This document shows positions 43,798 to 51,422 of a stretch of 64,000 bases of DNA, piece by piece. How positions within the stretch are numbered: the first letter of the stretch is position 1; every line of letters begins with the position of its first letter. The translations under genes were made by a program, and so were the position numbers. The notes under the pieces were generated by a model. It did no database searches. It was not told the DNA's origin and saw only the letters and a program-made list of their open reading frames with translations. The stretch spans positions 186,001 through 250,000 of the forward strand of contig CAVQTE010000010.1 in NCBI GenBank assembly GCA_963716235.1. Direction: 5' to 3'. The stretch comes from Sva-07 sp963716235. GTDB taxonomy: Bacteria > Actinomycetota > Acidimicrobiia > Acidimicrobiales > Ilumatobacteraceae.

Positions 43798-43836
43798 GAG
43801 GCCACGCTAGCGGCGATCCCCCACTCGAATCGGAGG

Positions 43837-43869
43837 CATCACGATTGGGGTCAGACCCCAATCGTGATG
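43837..43869 (-). terminator. 33-base perfect palindrome at the marR stop (GGGGTC-A-GACCCC core)
   Basis: Perfect 16-base arms (43837-43852 and 43854-43869) around one A. The right arm includes the last codons and stop of the MarR-family gene. It shares the core with palindromes at 47361-47393 and 50058-50089. Confidence 0.75.
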
Positions 43870-44324
43870 TCGTCGTCGCCGGGGTCGAGGCCGATCAGGA
43901 GGTCGAGCACGCGGCGTAGGTCGGCGATGTCGCGGTCGTCGAGGTGGATCGCGAACTGGGCCTGGAGCGCTCGGCGGTAGCTGACGTTCATCTCGCGCCA
44001 GAGTCGCCGCCCGGTACGGGTGAGCTCGATCTCGACCGCGCGGTGATCAGCGCCGGGCACCTCGCGATGGCGGGCGATCCAACCCTCCTCCTGCAACCGG
44101 TCGAGACGACGGCTGAGGCTCGACGGTGGCAGCCTGAGATCGGCGGCGACGTCGAGTGGCCTGGCCCGGCCGCCCAGTCGCTGCAGTGAAGCCAGCACGT
44201 CGAACCAACCGAGCTGGATGTCCCAGTCGGCGCGCAACTCCTCGTCGATGCCGCGCTCGATCTCGCCGACCACCGCCTGGAGCCCACGCCAGGCGCCGAT
44301 CCGTGTGACATCGAGGCGAGCCAC
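43851..44324 (-). CDS. MarR-family transcriptional regulator
   Basis: The 157-residue protein has a winged helix (about 35-105, VLASLQRLGGRARPLDVAADLRLPPSSLSRRLDRLQEEG) and DHRAVEIELTRTGR as the wing, with flanking helices for dimerisation. It lies 45 bases downstream of the ferredoxin-reductase-like gene on the same strand, so it may control that gene. Its 3' end is part of a perfect palindrome. Confidence 0.85.
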   Translation of the reverse strand: MARLDVTRIGAWRGLQAVVGEIERGIDEELRADWDIQLGWFDVLASLQRLGGRARPLDVAADLRLPPSSLSRRLDRLQEEGWIARHREVPGADHRAVEIELTRTGRRLWREMNVSYRRALQAQFAIHLDDRDIADLRRVLDLLIGLDPGDDDITIGV

Positions 44325-44369
44325 GACCCAGACCTCAGCTCGTCGCTCCGCACACGTGTGACGACCCGT

Positions 44370-45632
44370 TCACGCGTCGAGGCCACTCGTGGCCGCGACG
44401 GCCTCGTCCCAACTCGCCCGCTCGAGGAACAGCTTTCGCGTCGACATGACCCACCGGGGCGCGTTCAGTCCGAGCGCGCCGTGGAGGCGGCCGTCACGCC
44501 CGAACAGGGTGAGGAACTTCGCATCGGCGACCGATCCCGCCACGATGCGGACGTCGTCGTCGGCTCCGGCTCGGCCGAGGAACTGGATGCGATGCTCGAA
44601 CTGATCGCTCCAGAAGAACGGCAGCGCTGCATACGGTTCGAGTGCCTCGCCGGCAGCGAGGTGCACGAGGTTGTTCGCGGCGTGGGCACCCTGCTCGGCG
44701 GCATTGGTCCAGTGTTCGACGCGCATCTCCTCGTCGAAGAGGCCGTTCGGCCAGCGCGCCACGTCGCCGGCAGCGAACACGCCCGGGACGACGGCGCTGT
44801 TGGCGTCGAGCACATTGAGGTGAGCGTCGCACACGATGCCGTCACGGAGTTCCACACCGCTGTCGACGAGCCAGTCGGTCGCCGGCGACACCCCGATGCC
44901 GACGACCACGACGTCGGCCGGCACGACCTCACCGTCGGCGAGACGTACGCCGTCGTCGGTCAACGCGTCGATGCGGACATCGCAGCGAACGTTCACGCCG
45001 TGGGCCCGGTGCAGTTCAGCGATCGCCTCGCCCATCTCGGCGCCGAGGCCCCGGATCAGCGGCGCAGACGCACCTTCGAGCACGACCACGTCGTTGCCCA
45101 GTGTCTTCGCGGTGGCTGCCGCTTCGAGCCCGATGAAGCCCGCACCGATCACCACGACCCGACGACCGCCCGGTGCGATTCCGGCCCGCAACGCCAGGGC
45201 ATCGTCGAGCGAGCGCAGTTCGTGGACGTGGTCGAACGTGTCGTGGCCCGGGAGGCGCCGTGGCCTGGCACCGGTGGCGATGATCAGGCTGTCGAACGGG
45301 ATCGACTCACCCGTGGCGAGTTCGACCAGACGCGCACCCAGGTCGAGGCCAACCGCAGCCGATCCGAGCCGCCAGTCGACAGCGAGTTCGTCGAACACCT
45401 CGGGCTGGCGCAAATGGATCCGGTCGGGTTCCCATTCACCCGAGAGCAGCTTCTTCGACAGCGGCGGCCGATCGTATGGGCGGTGGACCTCATCGCCGAC
45501 GACCACCACGGAGCCGACCGCACCGTGCTGGCGAAGCGTCTCCGCGGCGCGCAAGCCCGCCAACGATGCACCGACCACGACAACACGTTCGAGCGATGGT
45601 CGGAAATCTTCGGTCGCGGTCATGGCCGACAC
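44370..45632 (-). CDS. FAD-dependent pyridine nucleotide-disulfide-type reductase (ferredoxin-reductase-like)
   Basis: The 420-residue flavoprotein has an FAD motif VVVGASLAGLRAAETL, an NAD motif VVVIGAGFIGLEAA, and FAD-ribityl motif VPGVFAAGDVARW. RPYDRPPLSKK and the C-terminal domain fit the rubredoxin/ferredoxin reductases that feed P450s or Rieske oxygenases (BphA4-like). The partner ferredoxin is not nearby. ATG at 45632 or 45623 is possible. It is divergent from the thioesterase gene. Confidence 0.88.
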   Translation of the reverse strand: MSAMTATEDFRPSLERVVVVGASLAGLRAAETLRQHGAVGSVVVVGDEVHRPYDRPPLSKKLLSGEWEPDRIHLRQPEVFDELAVDWRLGSAAVGLDLGARLVELATGESIPFDSLIIATGARPRRLPGHDTFDHVHELRSLDDALALRAGIAPGGRRVVVIGAGFIGLEAAATAKTLGNDVVVLEGASAPLIRGLGAEMGEAIAELHRAHGVNVRCDVRIDALTDDGVRLADGEVVPADVVVVGIGVSPATDWLVDSGVELRDGIVCDAHLNVLDANSAVVPGVFAAGDVARWPNGLFDEEMRVEHWTNAAEQGAHAANNLVHLAAGEALEPYAALPFFWSDQFEHRIQFLGRAGADDDVRIVAGSVADAKFLTLFGRDGRLHGALGLNAPRWVMSTRKLFLERASWDEAVAATSGLDA

Positions 45633-45678
45633 GATGCCACGGTTTCAGGGTGGAGATGAAGCTCGCTAGCGTCGGATC

Positions 45679-46116
45679 ATGCCTTCCCCCGGCCCCCTGA
45701 GCGACGTCGTCGTCCCCGACGTCGTTGCCGTCAACGAGATGATCGGCGAACTGTTCGCCGGCTCGAACAACTCCTGTGTGGAACTGAGCCGAACGGTGGC
45801 CGTCGCCCGTCGCGAGATCTCCGAGGCCGAACTCCGGCCGGGTGCCTTCATTTCCGGGCCGTCACAGTTCGGCCTCGCCGATGCTGCACTGTGGTATCTC
45901 GTGTTCGGCGCGACGGGCCGGATCGAACCGATGGCGCTCACGTCCGAACTCTCGATCCGGTTCCTGCGACCCGCTCAGGGGTCTGTCCTGTGGGCCAGGG
46001 CGACGCTCGATGTCGCCGGTCGACGCAACGTCGTCGGAACGGTCCGGGTGTGGTGCGACGATCGCGAGGATCGCCCGACAGCTACCGCACAGGGCACCTA
46101 CGTCCTGCCGCACTGA
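45679..46116 (+). CDS. PaaI-like hotdog-fold thioesterase
   Basis: The 145-residue protein has the hotdog pattern: a long N-terminal helix, ISGPSQFGLADAALWYLVFG as the core helix with a catalytic-type Asp, and ALTSELSIRFLRPAQGSVLWARATL as the sheet. It hydrolyses acyl-CoA thioesters. It starts an operon with the VOC and methyltransferase genes, separated by 4 bases. Confidence 0.78.
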   Translation: MPSPGPLSDVVVPDVVAVNEMIGELFAGSNNSCVELSRTVAVARREISEAELRPGAFISGPSQFGLADAALWYLVFGATGRIEPMALTSELSIRFLRPAQGSVLWARATLDVAGRRNVVGTVRVWCDDREDRPTATAQGTYVLPH

Positions 46117-46120
46117 CCGC

Positions 46121-46543
46121 ATGAACGAACGTCCGCGATTCCACCTGGCCATGCCGGTCCACGATCTCGCTGCGGCGCGCGCCTTCTACGGTGAATTGTT
46201 GGGGTGCCACGAGGGCCGATCGAGCGACACCTGGGTCGACTTCGACCTGTACGGCCACCAGTTCGTCGCCCATCTCGACCCCGCATACCGACCCTCGTCA
46301 CTGTCGAATCCGGTCGACGGTGACGATGTCCCCGTCCCGCACTTCGGTGTGCTCCTCGATCCGGGCGCCTGGCAGTCGTTGGCCGACCGGCTGACGGCTG
46401 CCGAGACGGCATTCGTGATCGAACCGCACACCCGCTTCGTCGGCCGGGCCGGCGAGCAGTCGACGATGTTCCTCCTCGACCCGTCCGGCAATGCGCTGGA
46501 GTTCAAGGCGTTCGCCGACGACTCTCAGGTGTTCGCACGGTGA
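46121..46543 (+). CDS. VOC-superfamily (glyoxalase/dioxygenase-like) protein
   Basis: The 140-residue protein has paired beta-alpha-beta units: RFHLAMPVHDLAAARAFYGELLGC and FGVLLDPGAWQSLADRL with metal-type His/Glu positions (FHLAMPV, HFGV, FLLDPSGNALEFKAF). The reaction is not readable. Its stop overlaps the GTG of the TrmH-like gene. Confidence 0.82.
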   Translation: MNERPRFHLAMPVHDLAAARAFYGELLGCHEGRSSDTWVDFDLYGHQFVAHLDPAYRPSSLSNPVDGDDVPVPHFGVLLDPGAWQSLADRLTAAETAFVIEPHTRFVGRAGEQSTMFLLDPSGNALEFKAFADDSQVFAR

Positions 46544-47343
46544 CGATCCGCGTCACCGATGCTGCCGACTCGCGCCTCGACGACTACCGATCGCTCAACG
46601 ACCAGGCATTTCGTCGACGGTACGAAGCCGACCGGTGTTTCATCGTCGAGGGGTATGTCGCGATCGACCGCCTGATCGAGTCGGGGCACACGATCCGGTC
46701 GGTGCTGCTCGCACCCTCACGGATCGACCGATTCGCAGAGCACGCCGAAATGCTCACTGCTGCAAGCGTCCCGGTGTACGTCGCGGACCGTGAGGTGATC
46801 GCCGACGTCGTCGGGTTCGATCTCCATCGCGGCGTGATCGCGTGCGCCGACCGACGGCCACACCCATCGGTCGAGGATCTCGTTGTCGGTACTCATCGCA
46901 TCGCCGTACTCGAAGGCCTCAATGATGCCGAGAACCTCGGCGCCATCGCCCGAGCGGCACGGGCGTTCGGCATCGACGGCCTGATCATCGATGTCCGGTG
47001 CACCGACCCGTACAGCCGCCGAACTGTCCGGGTCAGTATGGGCGAGGTCCTGACACTGCCGATTGCTCGCGCCGGCGAGTGGAACGACGTCGCCGATCGC
47101 CTCCGCTCCGACGGCTTCGAGGTGTGGGCGATGACACCGGCGGGCGACGCCGACGACATCTGGGACCTCCCGGTGCCGGAGCGTCTCGCCGTCTGTCTCG
47201 GAGCAGAGGGCCCCGGGCTGAGTCGGAGCGTGTTGAGTCGTGCAGACCGTCGAGTACGCATCCCGATCTCCCCCGCCGTCGACTCGCTCAACGTCGCCCA
47301 AGCCGCAGCCGTCACCTTCGCCGCCACCACCCGCACCACATGA
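46540..47343 (+). CDS. SpoU/TrmH-family RNA 2'-O-methyltransferase
   Basis: The 267-residue protein has an N-terminal RNA-binding domain (about 1-100, RRRYEADRCFIVEGYVAIDRLI). The SPOUT knot domain follows with LEGLNDAENLGAIARAARAFG, AVCLGAEGPGLSRSVL and IPISPAVDSLNVAQAAAV, the three SpoU motifs. It methylates rRNA or tRNA ribose with SAM. GTG at 46540 overlaps the VOC stop. The stop lies in a run of 11-base direct repeats that leads into a palindrome. Confidence 0.9.
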   Translation: MTIRVTDAADSRLDDYRSLNDQAFRRRYEADRCFIVEGYVAIDRLIESGHTIRSVLLAPSRIDRFAEHAEMLTAASVPVYVADREVIADVVGFDLHRGVIACADRRPHPSVEDLVVGTHRIAVLEGLNDAENLGAIARAARAFGIDGLIIDVRCTDPYSRRTVRVSMGEVLTLPIARAGEWNDVADRLRSDGFEVWAMTPAGDADDIWDLPVPERLAVCLGAEGPGLSRSVLSRADRRVRIPISPAVDSLNVAQAAAVTFAATTRTT

Positions 47344-47360
47344 GACGCGAATGAGACGCG

Positions 47361-47393
47361 AATGAGACGCAGGGTCAGACCCCGCGTCTCATT
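47361..47393. terminator. Palindrome between convergent genes (GGGTC-A-GACCC core)
   Basis: Arms 47361-47376 and 47378-47393 match except for one base and flank a single A. It sits between the convergent TrmH-like and MMPL genes. Direct repeats of TGAGACGCGAA (from 47341) precede it and use the same bases as the arm. It likely terminates transcription in both directions. Confidence 0.75.
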
Positions 47394-47399
47394 CGGTGA

Positions 47400-49592
47400 T
47401 CAGTGGGCGAACTTCACGTTCGGCAGGATCCGGTCGATCCAGCGCGGCAGCCACCACGCCTTGTTGCCGATGATGAACAGCGTTGCGGGAACGAGCACCA
47501 ACCGGATGAGGAAGGCGTCGAGCAGCACCGCCGTGCCGAGGATCAGCCCCATCTCCTTCATCGGCAGCGTGCCGGCGATGGCGAAGGTGTAGAACACGGC
47601 GATCATGACGCCGGCAGCGGCCACGATCGGTCGACCGCTGTGACCCAACGATCCACGCACCGCCTCGGCAGCATCACCCGACCGTTCGAAGTGCTCACGG
47701 GTCGAGGCGAGCAGGAACACCGTGTAGTCCATCGAGATGGCGAACACGAGGGCGAAGAAGAACAACGGCGCCCACGAGGTGAGGTATCCCTGACTGTCGA
47801 AGCCGAGCAGGCTTGCGCCCATCCCGTGCTGGAACACCATCGCTCCGACGCCGAACGCAGCGCCGACGGACAGCAGGTTGAAGATGACGCCGACGAACGC
47901 GACGATCACTGCCTGCAGGGCAACCATCAACAGCAGGAACCCGAGCACGAGGACCACACCGATGACGAGTGGCGCCTTCTGGCTGAGCGTCTGGTCGAGG
48001 TCGTAGTTCTCGGCGACCGGGCCACCGATCACAACGCCGGCAGGTAATTCGGTGCGCAGCGTCGGGATCAGTGCGAGCGCCTCCTCGGACGAAGGATCGT
48101 AGGCACCGACGGCCTGGATGATGCTGGCACCCTCCATCCCCGGCTGAGGCGGGAACGCCATCACGATGCCCTCAGTGGCCATCACTTGATCGGCCACGGC
48201 TTGGGCGTCGGCCCCTGCCGGCACGATCACCTGGATCGGGCCGGGACCACCGGGGCCGAAGCCGTCGGCGATCATGTCGTAGCCCTGGCGGGCCTGCTCA
48301 TCTTCGGGCAACACGGTGATCCCTGGCATTCCGGTCTTGAGACCGAGCAGCGGCAGGGCGAGTGCGACGAGCACGATGATGGCACCGACGGCGACCACGA
48401 CCTTGTGGGCCTGGATCCGGTCGGCGAGACGGGCGAAGAACTCGCTGTGGTGGTCGCCCGCCTTGTGCCACGGCAGTGCGAACTTGTCGATACCGGGGCC
48501 GAGCAATGCGGGGAGCAACGTGAGCGCCGCGAGCAGCACGAAGCTGACCGACAGCATCATGCCCGCCGCCATCGAGCGGAACGCCGGGATCGGCACGAGG
48601 AGGATGGCGGAGAGGCTGATGAGGACCGTGATACCCGAGAAGAGCACTGCCTTGCCGGCTGTGTCCATCGAGATGCCCGCGGCGTGCTGCGGATCGTCCG
48701 GATGAGCGTGCAGTGCCGCTCGATATCGGGTGACGATGAAGAGGGCGTAGTCGATGCCCAACGCGAGAGCGAACATCATGGCGAAGTTCAGCGTCCAGAT
48801 CGAGAGGTCGGTCACCTGGGTGATGCCGTAGAGCACGCCCATCGAAGCGAGCAGACCGGCCGCGGTGAGCAGCAGCGGAAGGCCCGCGGCGGCCAGCGTG
48901 CCGAACGCGATCACGAGGATGACGGCGGTGACCGGCCAGGTCAACAGTTCGGCCTTCATCATGCCTTCACGGTTGACGGCGTTGAAGTCGTCCCAGAAGG
49001 CAGGTGAGCCGGTGAGCGCGACGGTGATCTGATCACCGGCGACCTCGGTCGACAGGTCGTTGATCTCGTCGCCGAGTCGCTCGGCGGCGCGCACGGCTTC
49101 GGTCGGGTCGACTTCAGCACCAGCCTGGATCATGACGGTCATGCCGTCCATACCCGGCTGAGCGGGCATCGGCTGTCCGAAACCTGGCTCGCTGACGATG
49201 AGGGCATTCACGTCAGCAATCACCTGCTGGTACGCGGGGTCGTCGATCGGCGTCGATTCGCTCTGGATCACCACGACGGCCGACTGCGACGAGAGCCCAC
49301 CGAACTGCTCGTCGATGATGTCGCGAGCCGCGAGCGACTCGCTGCCGTTGACCTCCCACATCGCGCCCGAGAGTGCGTGTTCGAGCTTGGGCGCGAACAC
49401 GCCGAGGCCGATCGCCAGAACGGCCCACGCGATGATGACGGCCTTGCGATGGTTGTGCGCCCATCGACCCATTCGGGCGAGCGGCGGATGCACGACGTCG
49501 GTGTCGAGATCGTCGTGATGCGGAGGCCGATGAACTGCTCCATCTTCATGTAGCGATAGATCGGGGGGCAAGGCGCCGGTGTCGATGGTCAT
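47400..49592 (-). CDS. MMPL/RND-family membrane transporter
   Basis: The 730-residue protein has about 12 membrane segments in two halves, each with a large extracytoplasmic loop (about 65-215 and 440-530). The segment GIDYALFIVTRYR in the first half and MDYTVFLLASTREH in the second carry the Asp-Tyr pairs that relay protons. It exports lipids or small molecules. An ArsR-type regulator gene precedes it, with an unusual C/U-rich leader between them. AAGGAA precedes the ATG. Confidence 0.9.
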   Translation of the reverse strand: MTIDTGALPPDLSLHEDGAVHRPPHHDDLDTDVVHPPLARMGRWAHNHRKAVIIAWAVLAIGLGVFAPKLEHALSGAMWEVNGSESLAARDIIDEQFGGLSSQSAVVVIQSESTPIDDPAYQQVIADVNALIVSEPGFGQPMPAQPGMDGMTVMIQAGAEVDPTEAVRAAERLGDEINDLSTEVAGDQITVALTGSPAFWDDFNAVNREGMMKAELLTWPVTAVILVIAFGTLAAAGLPLLLTAAGLLASMGVLYGITQVTDLSIWTLNFAMMFALALGIDYALFIVTRYRAALHAHPDDPQHAAGISMDTAGKAVLFSGITVLISLSAILLVPIPAFRSMAAGMMLSVSFVLLAALTLLPALLGPGIDKFALPWHKAGDHHSEFFARLADRIQAHKVVVAVGAIIVLVALALPLLGLKTGMPGITVLPEDEQARQGYDMIADGFGPGGPGPIQVIVPAGADAQAVADQVMATEGIVMAFPPQPGMEGASIIQAVGAYDPSSEEALALIPTLRTELPAGVVIGGPVAENYDLDQTLSQKAPLVIGVVLVLGFLLLMVALQAVIVAFVGVIFNLLSVGAAFGVGAMVFQHGMGASLLGFDSQGYLTSWAPLFFFALVFAISMDYTVFLLASTREHFERSGDAAEAVRGSLGHSGRPIVAAAGVMIAVFYTFAIAGTLPMKEMGLILGTAVLLDAFLIRLVLVPATLFIIGNKAWWLPRWIDRILPNVKFAH

Positions 49593-49617
49593 GTCGTGGT
49601 TCCTTCAGTGGCTGGCT

Positions 49618-49672
49618 GGGGATGGGTGGATGGAGGGATGGATGGGGTGGAGGGATGGAGGGAGGGAGTGGG
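49618..49672 (-). repeat. G-rich/C-rich low-complexity leader between arsR-like and MMPL genes
   Basis: The plus strand is a run of GGATGG and GGGA units, including GGGATGGAGGG then AGGGAGTGGG. This satisfies a four-tract G-quadruplex pattern (49652-49672). The minus-strand mRNA copy is C/U-rich and nearly G-free for over 50 bases, as in Rho loading sites. It lies wholly between two co-directional genes. Confidence 0.6.
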
Positions 49673-49675
49673 CCG

Positions 49676-50005
49676 TCAGACGGCGAATGTGCGTGCGTCC
49701 TCGGCAACCTGCTCGCGGAGACGGTCACAGACGATGGCGCACACGGGCATCAGGCTCGGGTCGGTGACGGAGTAGTAGGCCGCGGTTCCAACGGCTCGAC
49801 GCGAAACAATGCCGGCGTCGAGCAGGATCCGCAGATGCTTGGACACGTTGGCCTGACTGGTGCCGAGTCGATCGACGAGTTGGCCGACGTTCTGCTCACC
49901 CTCGTCGAGCAGCGTCCTGATCACGCCGAGTCGGGTTGCATCGCCCAGTACGCGGAAGCGTTCGGCAACGTGTTCGAGCAGTTCAGAGGGGAGCGCCTTC
50001 GGCAT
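49676..50005 (-). CDS. ArsR-family transcriptional regulator
   Basis: The 109-residue protein has the ArsR winged helix (LLEHVAERFRVLGDATRLGVIRTL, GQLVDRLGTSQANVSKHLRIL, RRAVGTAAYYSV). It has Cys residues late in the chain (VCAIVCDRL) that could bind metal or act as a redox sensor, but no typical ELCVCDL motif. The ATG at 50005 gives the usual length. It precedes the MMPL gene and probably represses it. The AT-rich CTATAACTATTG just upstream is a candidate operator/promoter. Confidence 0.88.
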   Translation of the reverse strand: MPKALPSELLEHVAERFRVLGDATRLGVIRTLLDEGEQNVGQLVDRLGTSQANVSKHLRILLDAGIVSRRAVGTAAYYSVTDPSLMPVCAIVCDRLREQVAEDARTFAV

Positions 50006-50057
50006 ATCCAGCACTCTATAACTATTGACCGATGAATGCAACATCTTGCTCCGGGCG

Positions 50058-50089
50058 CTTGCAGCAGGGGTCTGGACCCCTGCTGCAAG
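50058..50089. repeat. Perfect palindrome between divergent genes (GGGGTC-TG-GACCCC core)
   Basis: Perfect 15-base arms (50058-50072 and 50075-50089) around TG. It lies between the divergent arsR-like and methyltransferase genes and ends 9 bases before the methyltransferase ATG. It is therefore in the 5' region of both genes, not at a 3' end. Confidence 0.75.
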
Positions 50090-50098
50090 ACTCCCCCC

Positions 50099-50731
50099 AT
50101 GATCGAGCGACTCGCGGACCACCCATCGGCACAGGAGCCGGAGCCGTTCGCCGGGCCGGACCATCCGATGCGCACACTCACGCGGGCAGTTGCGTTGGGC
50201 GAACCATGGACGCAGGACGACGCCGACCGCGTCGCTGCAGTCTTCGACGAGCTGGCCGAGGAGTGGTCGGCGCGAAACATCGACGACACCAAGGCGGCGC
50301 CTGTTCGCGACGCGCTCGAGCGCGGCAATGTGTCGACGGATGGCGCGTGGTTGGAACTCGGCTCGGGCACCGGCGCCGGTACCCGCATTCTCAGCGGGAT
50401 CGTCGGATCGCTGATCGCCACGGATCTGTCGGCCGAGATGCTGCATCACGCCCCGCCAGAGCTCGCGCCTCGCGTCCGCGCCGACGCCTCGATGCTTCCC
50501 TACCGGGACCGATCGTTCGACGCGGTCCTGATGATCAACATGTTGTTGTTCCCGAACGAGGTCGAGCGAGTGCTGCGCAAGGCCGGAACGGTGCTGTGGG
50601 TCAACACCCTCGGCGATCAGACGCCGATCCATCTCCCGCCCGACGACGTGCTCGCCGCGCTGCCCGGCAACTGGACCGGGCGCACCGCATCGGCCGGCAC
50701 GGGCTTCTGGCTCGCGGCAACGCGAGCCTGA
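50099..50731 (+). CDS. SAM-dependent methyltransferase (class I)
   Basis: The 210-residue protein has motif I LELGSGTGAGTRIL, ATDLSAEMLHHAPPE as motif II, and RADASMLPYRDRSFDAVLMINML as motifs III-IV. It methylates an unknown small molecule. The ATG at 50099 was chosen because the upstream in-frame extension is encoded by a perfect palindrome and has no Shine-Dalgarno sequence. The sequence before the ATG is C-rich, so the leader may be very short. Confidence 0.8.
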   Translation: MIERLADHPSAQEPEPFAGPDHPMRTLTRAVALGEPWTQDDADRVAAVFDELAEEWSARNIDDTKAAPVRDALERGNVSTDGAWLELGSGTGAGTRILSGIVGSLIATDLSAEMLHHAPPELAPRVRADASMLPYRDRSFDAVLMINMLLFPNEVERVLRKAGTVLWVNTLGDQTPIHLPPDDVLAALPGNWTGRTASAGTGFWLAATRA

Positions 50732-50767
50732 CCACTCCCCGCGAACGGCGACGACCCGAAAACGACG

Positions 50768-50794
50768 ACAACCCCCGGACCAGCCGGGGGTTGT
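50768..50794. terminator. Bidirectional hairpin terminator
   Basis: Perfect 11-bp arms (50768-50778 and 50784-50794) with a 5-base loop lie between the convergent methyltransferase and small-protein genes. Confidence 0.75.
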
Positions 50795-50811
50795 CATCAG
50801 ATTCTTGGGAG

Positions 50812-51105
50812 TCAGTCGACCGATTCGGATGCCGGCTCACGCGGTTCGGGGGCTTCCCCGAGTCCGAGCTGAGCGAAGATCTCCGCCTTGCGGTACTCGA
50901 AGTCGTCCTCCTCCACGTCGCCGGCAGCGAACTTCTCGTTCAACTGACGGAACTCCTCGAGCAACGCATCCTCGTCGGGTCCATCGCTGGATTCCTCGTC
51001 GGAGTCCGAACTCTTGCCGTGTCGTACGGCAAGCTTCTCGGCCTTGCGCTCCTTCTTACGGAGTTCTCGTTGTCGCTTCTGGTAGGACTGCGGACTTCGA
51101 GCCAA
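50812..51105 (-). CDS. Small charged protein of unknown function
   Basis: The 97-residue protein is very hydrophilic. A basic N-terminal half (SYQKRQRELRKKERKAEKLA) is followed by an acidic tail with a short amphipathic region (LLEEFRQLNEKFAAGDVEEDDFEYRK). TTG at 51105 is preceded by GGAGG at 9 bases, which decides the start. It lies directly after cspA on the same strand and could be co-expressed. The basic helix may bind RNA or nucleic acid; this is inference from charge only. Confidence 0.65.
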   Translation of the reverse strand: MARSPQSYQKRQRELRKKERKAEKLAVRHGKSSDSDEESSDGPDEDALLEEFRQLNEKFAAGDVEEDDFEYRKAEIFAQLGLGEAPEPREPASESVD

Positions 51106-51118
51106 TCGGAACGCCTCC

Positions 51119-51319
51119 TCAGACGATCTTGACGTCGACCGCTTCCGGGCCCTTACGGCCGGCAGCGATCTCGAACTCGACGGTGTCACCGTCGTTCAAC
51201 GAACGACGACCTGAACCGACGATGTTCGAGTAGTGCACGAAGACGTCGTCGCCGTCGTCGCGAGAGATGAAACCGAAGCCCTTCTCGTCATTGAAGAACT
51301 TCACTGTACCTGTGGCCAT
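51119..51319 (-). CDS. cspA: Cold-shock protein
   Basis: The 66-residue protein has RNP1/RNP2 motifs KGFGFI and VFVHYSNI in the CSD fold: MATGTVKFFNDEKGFGFI and FEIAAGRKGPEAVDV. It binds single-stranded RNA and DNA and melts structure at low temperature. AAGGAG 6 bases upstream of the ATG is partly masked by a hairpin (see 51323-51345). Downstream lies the small charged protein gene. Confidence 0.95.
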   Translation of the reverse strand: MATGTVKFFNDEKGFGFISRDDGDDVFVHYSNIVGSGRRSLNDGDTVEFEIAAGRKGPEAVDVKIV

Positions 51320-51322
51320 TTC

Positions 51323-51345
51323 GGCTCCTTGTTGAAATCGGAGCC
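51323..51345 (-). promoter_or_regulatory. Leader hairpin overlapping the cspA Shine-Dalgarno sequence
   Basis: GGCTCC and GGAGCC (6 bp, possibly 7 with a T-G pair) pair around an 11-base loop. The GGAG of the ribosome site is inside the 3' arm. The stem could slow translation until it is opened by temperature or by CspA itself. Confidence 0.5.
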
Positions 51346-51398
51346 ACCGTTGACTCACGTTTACGTCCCTCAGACTAGTGACCTTTGTGCGATTGTCC

Positions 51399-51420
51399 AC
51401 CGCGCCCGATCGGGCGCGGT
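51399..51420 (-). terminator. Perfect 22-bp palindrome after the PQ-loop gene
   Basis: A fully self-complementary GC-rich sequence with centre CCCGATCGGG follows the stop of the PQ-loop gene by 2 bases. It can end that transcript, and it lies 79 bases upstream of the cspA start. Confidence 0.55.
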
Positions 51421-51422
51421 GC

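Noticed and set aside
49546..49728. Small minus-strand ORF through the C-rich leader
   Set aside because: It encodes a Pro/Ser/His low-complexity peptide from the repeat and overlaps the ends of both real genes.
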